Positions 24,162 to 36,170 are shown, counted from the first letter of the stretch. The stretch is DNA of 64,000 nt from Ilex aquifolium (GCA_951799425.1 OX637406.1:26468390-26532389); one strand, 5' to 3'. Notes: generated by a model from the letters alone, not told the origin. A program made the numbers and translations.

Positions 24162-25378
24162 ATGCCTCGCACCAAGATGGTCGGATCAGAACCAGAGCCC
24201 ACTCCCCCTCCTGCCATGGGTTCTGCAACCGCAAAAGAAGTGGAGAAGGATCGAGTGGGGACCCTGAGGAGCAGAGAAAGAAGGCCAAGAGGGATGCTCG
24301 ACGCCAGTTGATTGACGGTAAGAATGTGACCTGTGAACGTTTTTTGGATAGGCTTTCCCTTTCCCCCATTCATCCTGCTGTGAAAATCATTGAGGGGTAT
24401 GGGATGCAATTCTGGTTTAAGGAGGTTGTGGGATACAATTTGGCCATGGTGAGGGAGTTTTACCGTTCACTAAATTTCATTGAGAATGATGATGAAGGAG
24501 TGTTGAGAGCAAATGTTAGGGGTAAGATTATTGTGGTGACCCCTGATGTCATAGCCACATTCCTTGGGGATTACCAGAGACCCCCATCCAGACCACCCGT
24601 TTATCCTCGCAAAATGGGTAAGCCGAAGACTAAAGAGGAGCTTGTCGAGTTGATGTATGAGGATCCTGCTACGTTCAGGGGAACCTTTCAGAGTGGGGGG
24701 TTGAAGCATGTTTATGGGCTTCTTAACAAACTCCTTCACTATAATCTTTACCCAAAATTCGCAGAGAAGAAACCAAATGTGGAAAAGTTGAACCTCCTAG
24801 ATACCGTCGTGTCGGGCAAAACAATGGATTTTGCCCTTATCATTTGGAATGTGATGAAGGACTTTGCCACCACTGAGAAGCCGATGGCCAATCTACCATA
24901 CGGAAGCTTGGTTACCCGACTGTGTGACCATGCTAAGGTTAAGGGCTATGGACTGGAAAAACTGACCCCCCCTGAGTTTGGAGCTATTGGCAGGGCCAGC
25001 AGTCAGAAAAGGAAGGCCATGAGCCGTGGGGATCGAGCTCAATCTGACTCTGAAGAGGATGTTGCACCTGCTGTGCCCACCATGCCATTCAAGCCTGTTT
25101 TGAAACGCTCAATCCATCAGAGACTTGGTGCCCTGGAAAAGACAGCGCATGGAATTGAGACCTCAGTGCATGAAATTAAGACCTCAGTTCAGGAAATGGC
25201 AACAATGTTGAAGGAGATGTATGTACACACATTTCCTGAGAAAGCTGTCCCAGAAGTTCCTGCTGCACCTTCAACCTCCAGAATGTATGTGGAGGAGGAA
25301 GATTCTGAGGCTGAAGATGATGAAGAAGATGAGGAGGGGGATGAATTTGAGGGTGATGATGAGAGTGATGGAGAGTAG
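24162..25378 (+). pseudogene. Element A third ORF: putative plant transposon protein (one frameshift)
   Basis: ATG 24162 opens a frame (MPRTKMVGSEPEPTPPPAMG) that loses register by one base at the A-run near 24230; the main frame then stays open from there to TAG at 25378. The central part (FWFKEVVGYNLAMVREFYRS, RGKIIVVTPDVIATFLGD) is the domain annotated in plants as 'putative plant transposon protein', found in Athila-like elements. A heptad-like segment near 25120-25220 (IETSVHEIKTSVQEM) suggests a coiled coil, and the C-terminus is strongly acidic. No signal peptide or membrane segment was seen, so it is not an obvious envelope protein. Function unknown. Confidence 0.82.
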
Positions 25379-25694
25379 TTTGTGTTTGGGATTCTTGTGC
25401 TTTGTTTCTTTTTTTTGGGATTAGGTGAAGTTGGGGAGGGGAGATTAGGCTCTTCTTTTGTTTGTTCTTTTCAATGTCCTACTCCGTTTTGTACTCCAAC
25501 TTTGTTCACAATTTATGAATCCACAGTTGTTCCTTTTTGCTCATTGTTTATGTTGTTAATTGCATTTTGATTTTTACTTTTCATTTGACTGAATGGTTGT
25601 TTAAATTGATTGATTGTGTGGTTTTTGGTTGCTTTGGTTGTGCTGGGAAATGAACATTTTGCTAAGGGACTAGCAAAACTTAAGTTGGGGGGTG
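25379..25694 (+). other. Element A 3' untranslated region and terminal polypurine tract
   Basis: T-rich noncoding stretch ending in CTTAAGTTGGGGGGTG (25679-25694), the polypurine tract that primes plus-strand synthesis, directly against the 3' LTR at 25695. The string CTAAGGGACTAGCAAAACTT before it also occurs, with changes, in elements D and F. Confidence 0.85.
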
Positions 25695-27345
25695 TGATTA
25701 GCACACAACTTTGTATATTTTTAAGATGCTAATCAACTCATTTCACTTGCTTTTGAGCTTTAAATGATCTAAGTTATGATGATTGAAGTCTTAACATCAA
25801 TTTGTTGTTTTTGTAGTTGAATGAAGCTAAATATGGCTTTTAATGACCCTCCCATACCACTTGGGATGAAAGGAGTTGAAATGATAGTTTGAGGATAGAT
25901 CGGGAGCAAAGAAATCAAGAAATTCAGAAAAGGATGCATAACAGTACCGGTACTCGGTACCGGTACCAAATGGTACCGGTACCCAGTACCGGTACTGAAA
26001 ACCTACTGGAATCACAGTACCGGTACTCGGTACCGGTACTGATTTCCTGAAGTGCCAAAATTCTGCAGATCTGCTCAGCTGTCTTGTGGACCCCTCCATG
26101 CTTTTCTCCTGCACGCCCACAACACTATTCATGTTGTTCACACTCTCTCTTGTACTTTGATTGCATTGAGCATTAATGAGAGGAAAGAGAAGTGGAGTTG
26201 TTGGGTGTTGATGACTGCTCTGTCATGCCCCTGTCTAGCCCATCACCTGCAACCTATTGATGGAGATCACATCTCCAGGGCTACCCCTGTCCCTTGGCAC
26301 GTTTTGATGTAGAGGGTTCTCCATTGTTGAGGGGCAGTATGTATTACATAAGAGAGTTTTTAGAGAGAGATGCTCCAAGCGTAGAGATGATGAATAGTAG
26401 ATTCTAGAGAGAGAAAGTTGTAATTTTCACTTATTTTCCAGTACATTGCCTTGCATTCTTCTCTAAGACTCTTTAGAACTTCTTCTAATGCCATTAATGT
26501 AAGTTCTTTCATGCTTTTCACTAGTTTAATGTTCTCTTCCACTTTCTACCATTAATGAATTAAAGTTCTTCATTTTCATAGCTATGTAATGGGTTTAAAT
26601 GCATTTTCTTTTATCTCATGAATTCTTGTACTTTGTAGCTTTAGAAGTTCATAGATTTGCAATGCACTTTTATTACATAGTCATTTCCATTCCAAGTATG
26701 AGTAGCTAAATCCTTTAGTTGGCAAGACCAAGAGGGATCTCCTTTGGGGATACCATTTCAACTCTTTCTCCTCCTTCCCTTTAGAGTCAAATGGTTCGTT
26801 TTGACCGGATGGAAGATGGATGAGTCGATGAGTCTTTGATAAACCGTAGGCCTAGTCACGGTTTATGCTTAGATACTCACCGACGTCATCCTCGGCTTTC
26901 CGTGATTCAAGCGTTCATTCATGCTCAATCGGAGGAGTGATTTGAGTTGAGGTGGTATACCCATTGGAGTGATCTCTTGGAATTGCCAACACTTGTTTTA
27001 TCATTACATCTTCATTAGCATACACTTCACCAACCAACTTCCAAGAACAAAGATTTTACTCTTTAATTTTCCACTAAATCACTTTCACATTGGTTCACTT
27101 CCTTCCCTGTGGAATCGACCTTGGAATACTTTCCAAGTAAAACACAACTCACGAAAGTCTCCTTGCGATTGGGGAGCATTTTTGTGCATACACATTCCAT
27201 ATCTACATCATCCCATTTCCCTTTCCTCATTGCCCTTTCTTTTGACACTATCCCAAAGAGGGAGAAATCCTTCCTTCCGCTCATACATTGCATCATTTGA
27301 GGGATAGCATTTTAGGGGTTAGGAAAGACAGTTTCCAATCAATCA
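25695..27345 (+). repeat. 3' LTR of element A (1651 bp)
   Basis: Pairs with 14060-15786. Its palindrome array has six GTACCGGTAC copies (starts 25944, 25957, 25973, 25986, 26017, 26030). Followed by the target duplication GTTGT at 27346-27350. Confidence 0.95.
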
Positions 27346-29826
27346 GTTGTCGAAGTAAAAGTACTTCACATCTGCCATGAATCTCCTTCTATCCTTTGGG
27401 CTCCAATATGGTGCTATTTGTCTTGTTGGAAGATAATTACATATGTCAGCATACCAAGGACAAACAAAATGAATCAAAAGTAATTGCTCATCAGGAAAAG
27501 AGTTAGGGATAAGAATGTGCTCATCGGCCTCTTGCACCATAAGTCGGGATAAATGGTCCGCCACCACGTTCTCAACTCCCTTTTTATCTTTGATCATCAA
27601 GTTGAATTCTTAAAGGAGGAGTATTCACCTAATGTGTCTCGATTTGGCGTCCTGCTTAGACAACAAATACTTCAAAGCAGAGTGATCGATATAGACTACT
27701 ATAGGCGAACCAATGATGTATGACCGAAATTTATCCAATGCAAATACTACAGCTAGCAACTCTTTTTCAGTGGTGGTATAGTTTATTTGAGCTTCATTAA
27801 GCATTTTGCTAGCGTAGTATATTACATAATGTCTCTTGTCCTCTCTTTGACCGAGGACTGCGCCGACCGCGTAATCACTCGCGTCGCACATAAGCTCAAA
27901 TGGTATATCCCACTTGGGTGGTCGCATAATTGGAGGTGTAGTGAACATGATTTTCAATTTTTTGAAAGATACCTCACAATTATCCGACCAAACAAATGGG
28001 ACATCTTTTGAAAGCAAGTTGGTCAAAGGTCGGGCCAATGAATTAAAGTCTTTAATAAAACGACGATAAAAACTGGCATGACCAAGAAACGACCTGATAT
28101 CTTTGATGACCTTTGGTGTAGGGAGGTTGGAAATTGCATCCACCTTTGATTTGTCCACTTCAATCCCCTTTGCTGAGATGATATGTCCGAGAACAATTCC
28201 TTGCGTCACCATGAAGTGACACTTTTCTCAGTTGAGGACCAAGTTCTTCTCCTCACATCTTTCAAGAACTCTCTCTAAGTTCTGCAAACATCCATCAAAT
28301 GAATCCCTAAACACCGAGAATTCATATATAAACACTTCCACAATCTTCTCCACTATATCACTAAAAATCCCCATCATGCAACGTTGAAAAGTTCCCGGGG
28401 CATTACACAACCCGAAAGGCAAGCGTCGGTAAGCAAAAGTATTGTAGCGGCAAGTGAAGGTGGTCTTCTCTTGATCTTCCAATGCAATCTCAATTTGATT
28501 GTAGCCGGAGTATCCATCGAACAAACAATAGAACAAGTGTCCGGCTACTCTTTCCAATACTTTGTCAAGGAATGGCAAAGGGAAGTGATCCTTTCTTGTG
28601 CATAGGTTGAGCTTTCGGTAATCGATGCACACTCTACATCCAGTGATTACCCTTGTTGGAATGAGCTCGTTCTCCTCATTTTGTCACCACGGTGACTCCC
28701 GACTTCTTGGGTACTACTTGCGTGGGACTAACCCACTTACTATCGGCAATCAGAAAGATGATGCCCACGTCAAGTAGCTTTAGCACCTCATCCCTCACTA
28801 CGTCTTTCATAATTGGGTTCAATCTTCTTTGTGGTTGTCGGGATGGCTTGGAGTCCTCTTCAAGGTAGATACGGTGTGTGCAAATGAGGGGGCTTATCCC
28901 CTTGATGTCAGCAATTGTCCACCCAATTGCTCCCTTATGCCTCCTCAACACTTTCAAAAGCTCTTCTTCTTGTTTTGCCTCCAAGGTTGAGCTAATTACC
29001 ACCGGAAAGGTCTTGTCATCCCCAAGGTATGCACACTTGAGATTGGATGGTAATGGCGTCAACTCCAAGATTGGTTTTTGCTCATTCAATGGAAAGATCT
29101 TCTTGTCTTGATGCGGAAGCTTCTCAAATGTAGGGATCCATTTTTCTACCCCACTCAAACTCTCCAAACCCTCTTGCTTATCAACCTCTTCCATATCAAC
29201 CATCTCATCCTCTTCCTTCATCATACCTAACAGCTGCACGTGACCCTCCACCAATGTGTCGATCCAGTTGATCTTATGTCGCTCTTCATCATCCCCCGGT
29301 TGTTTAGACAAGTTGAAAATATTGAGTTACATAGTCATGTTCCCAAATGAAAGCTTCATAAGACCGTTCCTGTAATTAATCACAACATTAGAAGTAGCAA
29401 GAAAAGGTCTACCAAGTATGATAGAGATTTGAGAACTAAGATTTGCAACCAGGTGAGTGTCAAGCACAATAAAATCAACAGGAAAGTAAAATTTATCAAC
29501 TTGGACTAAGACATCCTCAACTACTCCCCTCGGTGTTCTGACGCTACGATCTGCCAGTTGAAGGATGATTGGAGTTGGCTTCAACTCTTCAAGCTGGAGT
29601 TGTTGGTACACCGAGTACGATAGGAGGTTAACACTTGCCCCCAAATCAAGGAGAGCTTGCTCCATCCGACAATTCCCGATTGTGATAGCAATGGTAGGGC
29701 ATCCGAGATCCTTGAACTTTGGTGGGGTGTTAGTCCTCAAGATTGAGTTCACTTGCTCGGTGAGAAATGCCTTCTTGTGCACATTTAGCCTTTTCTTCAT
29801 TGTGCACCAGTCTTTCAAGATCTTGG
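27346..29826 (-). mobile_element. Element C, piece 2: protease to integrase start
   Basis: Middle piece of the minus-strand Athila-type host element, between the right duplication of A (GTTGT, 27346-27350) and the left duplication of D (CTTGG, 29822-29826). Confidence 0.9.
27346..29826 (-). pseudogene. pol: Element C protease, reverse transcriptase, RNase H (broken)
   Basis: From right to left: a segment before protease ([13 protein letters not shown]), the protease DLGASVNLL near 29640, a linker, reverse transcriptase from about 28850, RNase H 27990-27650, and the start of integrase at 27346. Stops interrupt at 29327-29329, 28228-28230 and near 27613; a frameshift lies near 28640-28676. The reverse transcriptase active site, F-M-D-D-F-S in relatives, reads F-I-Y-E-F-S at about 28315-28332, so both catalytic Asp are gone. 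This copy is long dead and is the oldest layer of the nest. Confidence 0.88.
29822..29826. repeat. Target site duplication CTTGG, left (element D)
   Basis: CTTGG at 29822-29826 and at 53621-53625. Joining the flanks with one copy gives continuous element C coding sequence across the junction. Confidence 0.93.
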
Positions 29827-30082
29827 TGATTAACCCTAACTAGTATGTAAATTAAAATGATTAAGTAATCAACTTTGTAAGATAAAACAATTAAAAATAA
29901 TGAATTAGGTTTTGTGCGTAAACTAGGGTTTTATGAGTTTTATGTTTGAAATTTCAGGGTTTAAATGCAGAATTGACCGAAAATACAAGGAACAATGTAT
30001 AGAAGCTTGAAAGAGCAAAGACCAAAGTGTAAAACGACACATGTAAGCTCCAGCAAACGACACATGGATCAACTGCAAAGCA

Positions 30083-30121
30083 CCACCGTCCGGACGGTGG
30101 TGGTGGCATCTGGACGGTCCT
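30083..30121. promoter_or_regulatory. CCGTCCGGACGG palindrome in D LTR
   Basis: A perfect 18-bp palindrome, CCACCGTCCGGACGGTGG, at 30083-30100, then a degenerate half copy (CTGGACGGTCC) ending at 30121. It lies 57 bases before the TATA box at 30178. The same core occurs upstream of this element's third ORF. Confidence 0.85.
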
Positions 30122-30177
30122 CCATAGGCGGTTGAAGCTTATCCTCCACCTCGTGCTTCCAAGTGCCTATATATAGG

Positions 30178-30185
30178 GGTGCTCT
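30178..30185 (+). promoter_or_regulatory. TATA box of D LTR
   Basis: TATATATA in the context GCCTATATATAGGGG, followed by a CT-rich stretch and a purine-rich leader (30230-30265), typical of a plant LTR promoter reading rightward. Confidence 0.7.
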
Positions 30186-30911
30186 CCTTCTTCATTTGGA
30201 CGGCTGGGCATAGAGGGAGCTCCAAAGAAATCCAAAGAGAGAAAGAAAAAGAGAAAAGAGAAAGTCAAATTCAAAGCCGGTCTATCCTACACTCCATCTG
30301 ATACTCTGTATTTCTACATTTCTGTTGTATCTTTCTATTCGGATAATTGAACTGCCGCCACTTTGTTGTTTTAATTGATAATAAAGATGGTTGTGTTTCA
30401 GTTGTTCCTTGTGAAAGAAATTTTAGAATTTGTATTTTAATTTCAGTTGTAATGAGAACTGCCCGCACTCCTTGCTTGTCTGTAGCAATGGGGCGTGAGT
30501 AGTCACTTATACCCTTCAGTAAAGGGTGAACATATGTATAGTATTGGTTAGATTATGGAAATGCTGATGTTTTATTCATATATTTATTTATATATGTATT
30601 ATGTGATTCATGCATGATACAGTGATGTACGTAATTTCGGTGTTGTGCCTGAAATTATGTCATCAGTGCATCATCAACCTGCTGGTTAAATATCTACGGT
30701 GTTCCTATGGGTATGGCTTGTCCTTCACTGGAACACTGAGGATGTTCTACTGATGCATGGTACAAAACCTAAATGATCCTCATGAATGACTTATCCTTCT
30801 GGGTTATTAGGGTTGTTTAACTACTATATATAACTATAATACCCGTCGAATATCTACGGTGTTCCCACCGGTATGGCTTGTCCTCCACCGGATTGTTGAG
30901 GATGTTTAACT

Positions 30912-30916
<5 letters not shown>

Positions 30917-30946
<30 letters not shown>
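30917..30946. repeat. (TA)n microsatellite
   Basis: About 15 uninterrupted TA units inside the D LTR. Confidence 0.95.
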
Positions 30947-31150
30947 TAGATGACCAATTGAGTAATTCAAGAATTTCTCATGAATGGTTTGTCCTTCTGG
31001 TTTGCTTGGATTAGTCAATTGACACATCTATAACCAGCTAACCTAAGAAGTTGATGTGTTATGACTTAATAACACCAACTAACCTAAGAAGTTGCTGAGT
31101 TATGGTTTATTATTACCACCAGCTAACCTAAGAAGTTGATGTGTTATGGT

Positions 31151-31155
31151 TTACT
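31151..31155. repeat. Target site duplication TTACT, left (element E)
   Basis: TTACT at 31151-31155 and 44775-44779 flank element E inside the D LTR. Confidence 0.95.
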
Positions 31156-32570
31156 TGTAACACCCCAAAACACACCCTGGACGGCATTACATACGAAAAC
31201 CATCTACATCATGAGAGCACTAAAATAAACCCTTCATAAATAAGACTTCATAAAATTCATTCATCACACTTACATCATTATCCCAAAAGAATATGCCATC
31301 TTTGGCCTTTACATTGCAAAAATCAACTAATGTAGCGCAGCGGAAATAACAAAAGAAAACTAGACATCACAAGGTTCAAAATGAATATCCTAGTCTAGAA
31401 CAAAAGTAAGCGACATCTCTAGAGGTCCCACTCGGGATCCAAGTATCCCTCTAGTGAAGCCTCTTCATGGCCCGGTTCATTAGCACCGAGCTCATCCTCT
31501 GGCACCAAATCTGAAAAATGTTCAACTGTAGGGGGTGAGCACAAAGCTCTGTAGAAAAATCCTCCCAAACCCAAACAAGGTTTAGAAAAATATATAAAAC
31601 AAGTCGGTGTCAGTTCACAATTAACATATATAAGATTTGAAGTAAAAACAAGGACATTTAAACAAATCTAAAGTTTAAGCCGTAACAATAATCCAGTGAA
31701 AGGTTGTATATTGGTTCATCCCCGTACCATGTATGTTGATTGCTTCTCATGAATCTACCCAACGATTATACCTAGTCCACTAATCACTATCACAATCACA
31801 AACACTTTAGGAAAGGGCGTCTACCATCCCAATGGCAGTGACGAGTCCCTTCCCAGGAAAAGTATAATATCCCTTGTTCGAACTTCAGTGAACGAGAGTG
31901 GTTGCATTACCAAATGACAACCCACTTCAAGTGTTAGGAAACCATTTCACCCCCACTGGGATAGACTAACCTCTAACACTCTACGGCATCTCTCGATGAC
32001 AATCCAAGTCCATCACAACAACCATACCAATGAGGAAACCAAAATATTCTCATTTTACAAGCATATCTCAAAAATCCCCGAATTTAGAATGAGACAATTT
32101 CAATAACCCATTTTAAGAAAAATACAAGAGATCATTCCACATAATTTTATCACTCAATACAAAGCACTATAGTTTCGAAATCAATAATAAAGGAAGAATT
32201 TTGGAAGAAAATCCATCCCTCTCCAAAACTATGGTTTTAAAGCAAGCAAAGAGATTTCATGGGTATTCAACCCTCACTTTGTTTAAATCATGTAATCTTT
32301 ACAAAAAGACTAAGAGATGATGATTTCATATCATATATATAACATTTAGGGCAAAACATACATATATACATAAGCCCTAAGCCTCAATGAAAGAATTTGA
32401 GAAGAACCCCCTACCTTCTTCTTCCTTAGTGTTCTTTGAGGAACTTGAAGTTTTGATCCTCTTCAATGTGTAAATCCTCTCTTGATCTTGTGTTTTCCCC
32501 TTATTTCTTCCTCTCTAAGATTATCTAGGGTTAGAAATGTTGAAATGAGGCTAATGGGGGTGTCCTTAAG

Positions 32571-32580
32571 TATTTATAGT
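32571..32580 (-). promoter_or_regulatory. TATA box in E 3' LTR
   Basis: The minus strand reads ACTATAAATACTT. It lies about 50 bases downstream of the nearest CGTTCGAACG palindrome. The other LTR has the same site at 44064-44073. Confidence 0.7.
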
Positions 32581-32631
32581 GAAAGAAATGGCCTCCTGTG
32601 CGCGATTCTGAAGTTCAGAATTCGTCATTGG

Positions 32632-32762
32632 CGTTCGAACGTCATTGGCGTTCGAACGGTTGTTGCTCCCAGTACTTTTGTTTTTCCATCAGACAAAGAG
32701 TACTGGAACGCACTTTCGTTCGAACGTTTATTCACGTTCGAACGTCGATTCACGTTCGAACG
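32632..32762. repeat. CGTTCGAACG palindrome array, E 3' LTR
   Basis: Five perfect copies start at 32632, 32649, 32717, 32735 and 32753. Between the second and third is a spacer with AGTACTTTTG and AGAGTACTGGAACG. The palindrome and a related spacer occur in Athila-type element B. Confidence 0.97.
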
Positions 32763-33280
32763 GAATTCCTGTTTCTGCTGCAACTTCCAGTGAAGTTTTG
32801 GCCTATTTAGAGATTGATTTGGAAAATTTTCGTGAGATACACTTTTGTAGCCCTGGATGTCTAATATCTACTGTCCAAATGTCAGATCAATTGGACATAA
32901 GAATAAAAATTTATGACCAAAATATTAGAAGGTGTCCCAACTCCTTTTTTACCCAAATTCTCTCTAAGTGTGTCTTTTCTCCAAAATACTTCCTAACTTC
33001 CAATACATCTCATATTACCTCTCCCAAGGTTGTTCGACCTTCCGGATTCAATGGACACCTTATTTTGACCTAAAAATATTTAGAAATTCATCTAATCACC
33101 CTTTCCAAGTTTAAACGTCTTGGAAACTTCAACTTCCCAATCAATATGCATTTCTAGCATTTCTCCTACTATTACAATCTATATAGTTCATTCTTACATC
33201 ATTACACATATCCACATTTTTACAACAATTATTTAATATATATCTATATACATATATAAAAGAAAATGTGGGGTGTTACA

Positions 33281-33295
33281 ATCCACCCCCCTTAA
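33281..33295 (-). other. Polypurine tract of element E
   Basis: The minus strand reads TTTAAGGGGGGTGGAT directly before the 3' LTR terminus at 33280. Confidence 0.88.
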
Positions 33296-33321
33296 AGAAA
33301 GTTTCGTCCTCGAAACTTACC

Positions 33322-36170
33322 TCAAGTAGCGAACAAATATGGATACTTCTCCCGCATTTCTTGCTCCGGTTCCCATGTAGCTTCCTCCACTCCATGGTGT
33401 TGCCACAAAATCTTCACCAATCGGATAACTTTGTTGCGAAACACTTTTTCCTTGGCGTCGAGAATTTCTACCGGTTGCTCTTCGTAGGTTGCTCCATCTT
33501 GGATTTCAATCTCCTCCAAGTTCACGACTGGAGTTGCATCCGAGCGACACTTTCTCAACATGGACACGTGGAACACGTCATGTACTCCGGATAGCTGGAC
33601 TGGTAGTTGAAGTTGATATGCCACCTTGCCTACCGCTTTGATTATCTCAAACGGTCTGGTATATCTTGGCGCTAATTTCCCCTTTTTGCCGAATCGAAAC
33701 ACGCCCTTCTTGGGTGACACCTTGGGAAATACGTAGTCTCCCACCTTGAATTCTATGGGTCTTCGTCGGTGGTCCGCATAGCTCTTCTGTCTACTTTGCG
33801 CCGTGCGTAGCCTCTCTCGGATGAGTTGAATCTTCTCCGTAGTTTCTCGAACAATGTCCGGTCCCAACAAACTACTCTCACCGGCTTCTAACCAACACGT
33901 TGGTGATCGGCATGGTCTTCCATACAATGCTTCATACGGTGCCATCCCAATACTTTCCTGATAGCTGTTGTTGTAAGCAAACTCCACCAACGGTAAGTGG
34001 TCGCTCCAACTCCCCTTGAAGTCCAACGTGCAAGTGCGTAACATATCCTCCACAATCTGGATCACTCTCTCGGATTGGCCATCCGTTTGGGGATGAAAAG
34101 CCGTATTGAAATGTAACTCCGTCCCCATTGCTTGTTGTAAACTCTGCCAGAATCTCGCCACAAACCTAGAGTCACGATCCGACACAATCGAGAGCGGAAC
34201 GCCGTGTAACCTCACTATCTCACGGATATACAGCTGGCTCAAAGTCTCGAATGTATCCGTGGTCTTCATACCCAAAAAGTGAGCGGACTTGGTGAGTCTA
34301 TCCACAATGACCCACACCGCATTATGCCCACGCGACGTCCGTGGTAAACCCGACACGAAGTCCATGGTGATGTGATCCCACTTCCACTCTGGAATGGGCA
34401 ACGACTGTAGGACTCCTCCTGGCCTTTGATGCTCAATCTTCACCTGCTGGCACACCGCACATTTTGCCACATACTTGGCCACATCTCGTTTCATTCCCCT
34501 CCACCAGTACTGACGCTTCATGTCCCTATACATCTTCGTGCTACCGGGGTGGATAGCAAACTTGGAGCGATGACACTCTCCAAGTATTTCCTCCTTTAGG
34601 GACGAATCATTGGGAACACATAGCTTCTCCCCATATCTCAACTCTCCATTCTTCCAAGACCATCCTTCCATCGCTTCTCCATTCTCCAATCGGGCTCTAA
34701 TTAAATCGAGTTCCGAATCTAGGCATTGCAACTCCACCACTCGTTGCAAAAACGTCGGTTGAGCCACAAGGTTGAATAGAAATGGTTGATACTCCGGTCC
34801 ATCCACCCATAGATCGTACTCCTCCAATGCATCAATCATTTTCCACCTAGTTACCACAAGAGAATTGATTTCACCCCGAGACTTCCTGCTAAGAGCGTCG
34901 GCAACTACATTGGCCTTCCCCGGATGGTAGTTGAGCGTGAACTCATAATCTTCCAAGTACTCAATCCACCTTCTCTGCCGGAGATTCAAGTCTTTTTGTG
35001 TGAAGATATACTTGAGGCCCCGTATAAATAACATCTCCACAGCTTAAGAGCAAACACCACCGCAGCCAGCTCCAAGTCGTGTGTGGGATAATTCTGCTCA
35101 TGCACCTTGAGCTGCCTCGAGCCATAAGCCACTACCTTCCCTCCTTGCATTAGAACGCATCCCAAGCCTCGTAGTGAAGCATCGGTGTAGACATCGTAAC
35201 CTTCCCCACTACTCGAAATAATGAGGATAGGTGCCGTCGTCAACTTCTCCTTCAAGGTGCAAAAAGCTAGTTCACACGCTTGAGTCCACAAAAATTTCTC
35301 CCCCTTCTTTGTGAGGCGAGTCATCGGCTTCACAAGCTTGGAGAACCCTTCCAAAAACCTACGATAATAGCCGGCTAACCCCAAGAAACTCCGTACTTCT
35401 GTCACGTTCTTCGGTGGTTCCCATTTCATCACGACCTCAATCTTTGCGGGATCAACCGCTACTCCTTGCTCGGACACAACATGGCCAAGGAACTTCACTT
35501 CCTTCATCCAAAACTCGCACTTGCTCATCTTCGCATATAACTTATGTTCTCTCAATGTTTGTAGCACAATAGAGAGATGACAAGCATGTTCCTCCTGAGT
35601 CTGTGAGTAAATCAATATGTCATCAATAAACACAATGACAAATTGATCGAGGTAAGGCCGAAAGACTCTGTGCATCAAATCCATGAATACTGCGGGGGCA
35701 TTAGTCAACCCGAACGGCATCACCGTATACTCGAAATGACCATACCGGGTACAGAAAGCAGTCTTAGGAATATCCTCTTCCTTAATCCGCAGCTGATGAT
35801 ACCCCGTGCGAAGATCAATCTTGGAGTAATACTTCGAACCCCTCAACTGATCAAATAAATCGTCAATTCGGGGCAAAGGGTATTTATTCTTCACGGTAAC
35901 CCGATTCAACCTTCGGTAATCCGTGCACAACCGTAGTGTCTCATCCGTCTTCTTCACAAAGAGAACCGGGGCTCCCCAAGGTGAGGTGCTTAGACGGATA
36001 AACCCAATCGCCAACAAGTGATCCAACTGCTTCCTTAGCTCCTTCAACTCCAAAGGTGTCATCCGATAAGGAGCAATGGATATGGGTTCAGTTCCTGGAT
36101 AAAGATCAATCTTGAACTCAATCTCCCTTTGTGGAGGTAATCCAGGTAATTCGTTAGGGAAGACATCCGA
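33322..36170 (-). pseudogene. pol: Element E pol with chromodomain (broken in RNase H)
   Basis: Reverse transcriptase occupies about 36150-35450 with the active site FIDDILIYS near 35620. RNase H starts near 35230 and is damaged near 35018: the coding sequence jumps from YLYG to LKYIF, losing about a dozen residues including the conserved Asp-His segment and shifting the frame. The integrase follows in the shifted frame (H-H-C-C near 34570-34440, core [21 protein letters not shown]). The C-terminus ends in a chromodomain-like segment ([20 protein letters not shown], about 33400-33340), which directs chromoviruses to heterochromatin marks. Without RNase H this copy cannot complete reverse transcription by itself. 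Confidence 0.92.

Larger units (their letters stand above)
14060..27345 (+). mobile_element. Element A: complete Athila-type retrotransposon, 13.3 kb
   Basis: Plus-strand order: 5' LTR 14060-15786, tRNA-Asp primer site 15791, gag-pol 15999-21779, long noncoding spacer with an internal polypurine tract, third ORF 24162-25378, terminal polypurine tract near 25680, 3' LTR 25695-27345. LTRs begin TGATTAGCA and end AATCA. By eye they differ at about 14 substitutions and a few indels, most of the length difference being palindrome units, so the insertion is fairly recent. It lies in the integrase gene of element C between perfect 5-bp duplications. Confidence 0.95.
29827..31155 (+). repeat. LTR of element D, first part
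   Basis: Starts TGATTAACCC. Together with 44780-45293 it forms one LTR of about 1840 bp ending GCGAATCA. Orientation is plus because a TATA box and short leader (30178 onward) read rightward and the primer site follows the right end. The region 30690-31155 holds imperfect repeats: a TATCTACGGTGTTCC unit twice (30691, 30850) and an AGCTAACCTAAGAAGTTG unit several times (31036, 31076, 31123, and 44886 beyond E). Confidence 0.88.
31156..33280 (-). repeat. 3' LTR of element E (2125 bp)
   Basis: Matches 37991-38171 plus 42830-44774. A minus-strand TATA box (ACTATAAATA) is at 32571-32580, with the palindrome array just upstream in the transcription sense at 32632-32762. Confidence 0.95.

Noticed and set aside
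24162..25378. Envelope glycoprotein in the env position of element A
   Set aside because: No signal peptide, no hydrophobic membrane segment and no glycoprotein-like cysteine pattern; the C-terminus is acidic and the domain is that of plant transposon proteins.
30917..30946. TA repeat as a TATA promoter
   Set aside because: A plain microsatellite of about 15 units; the likely promoter TATA box is at 30178, next to the palindrome.
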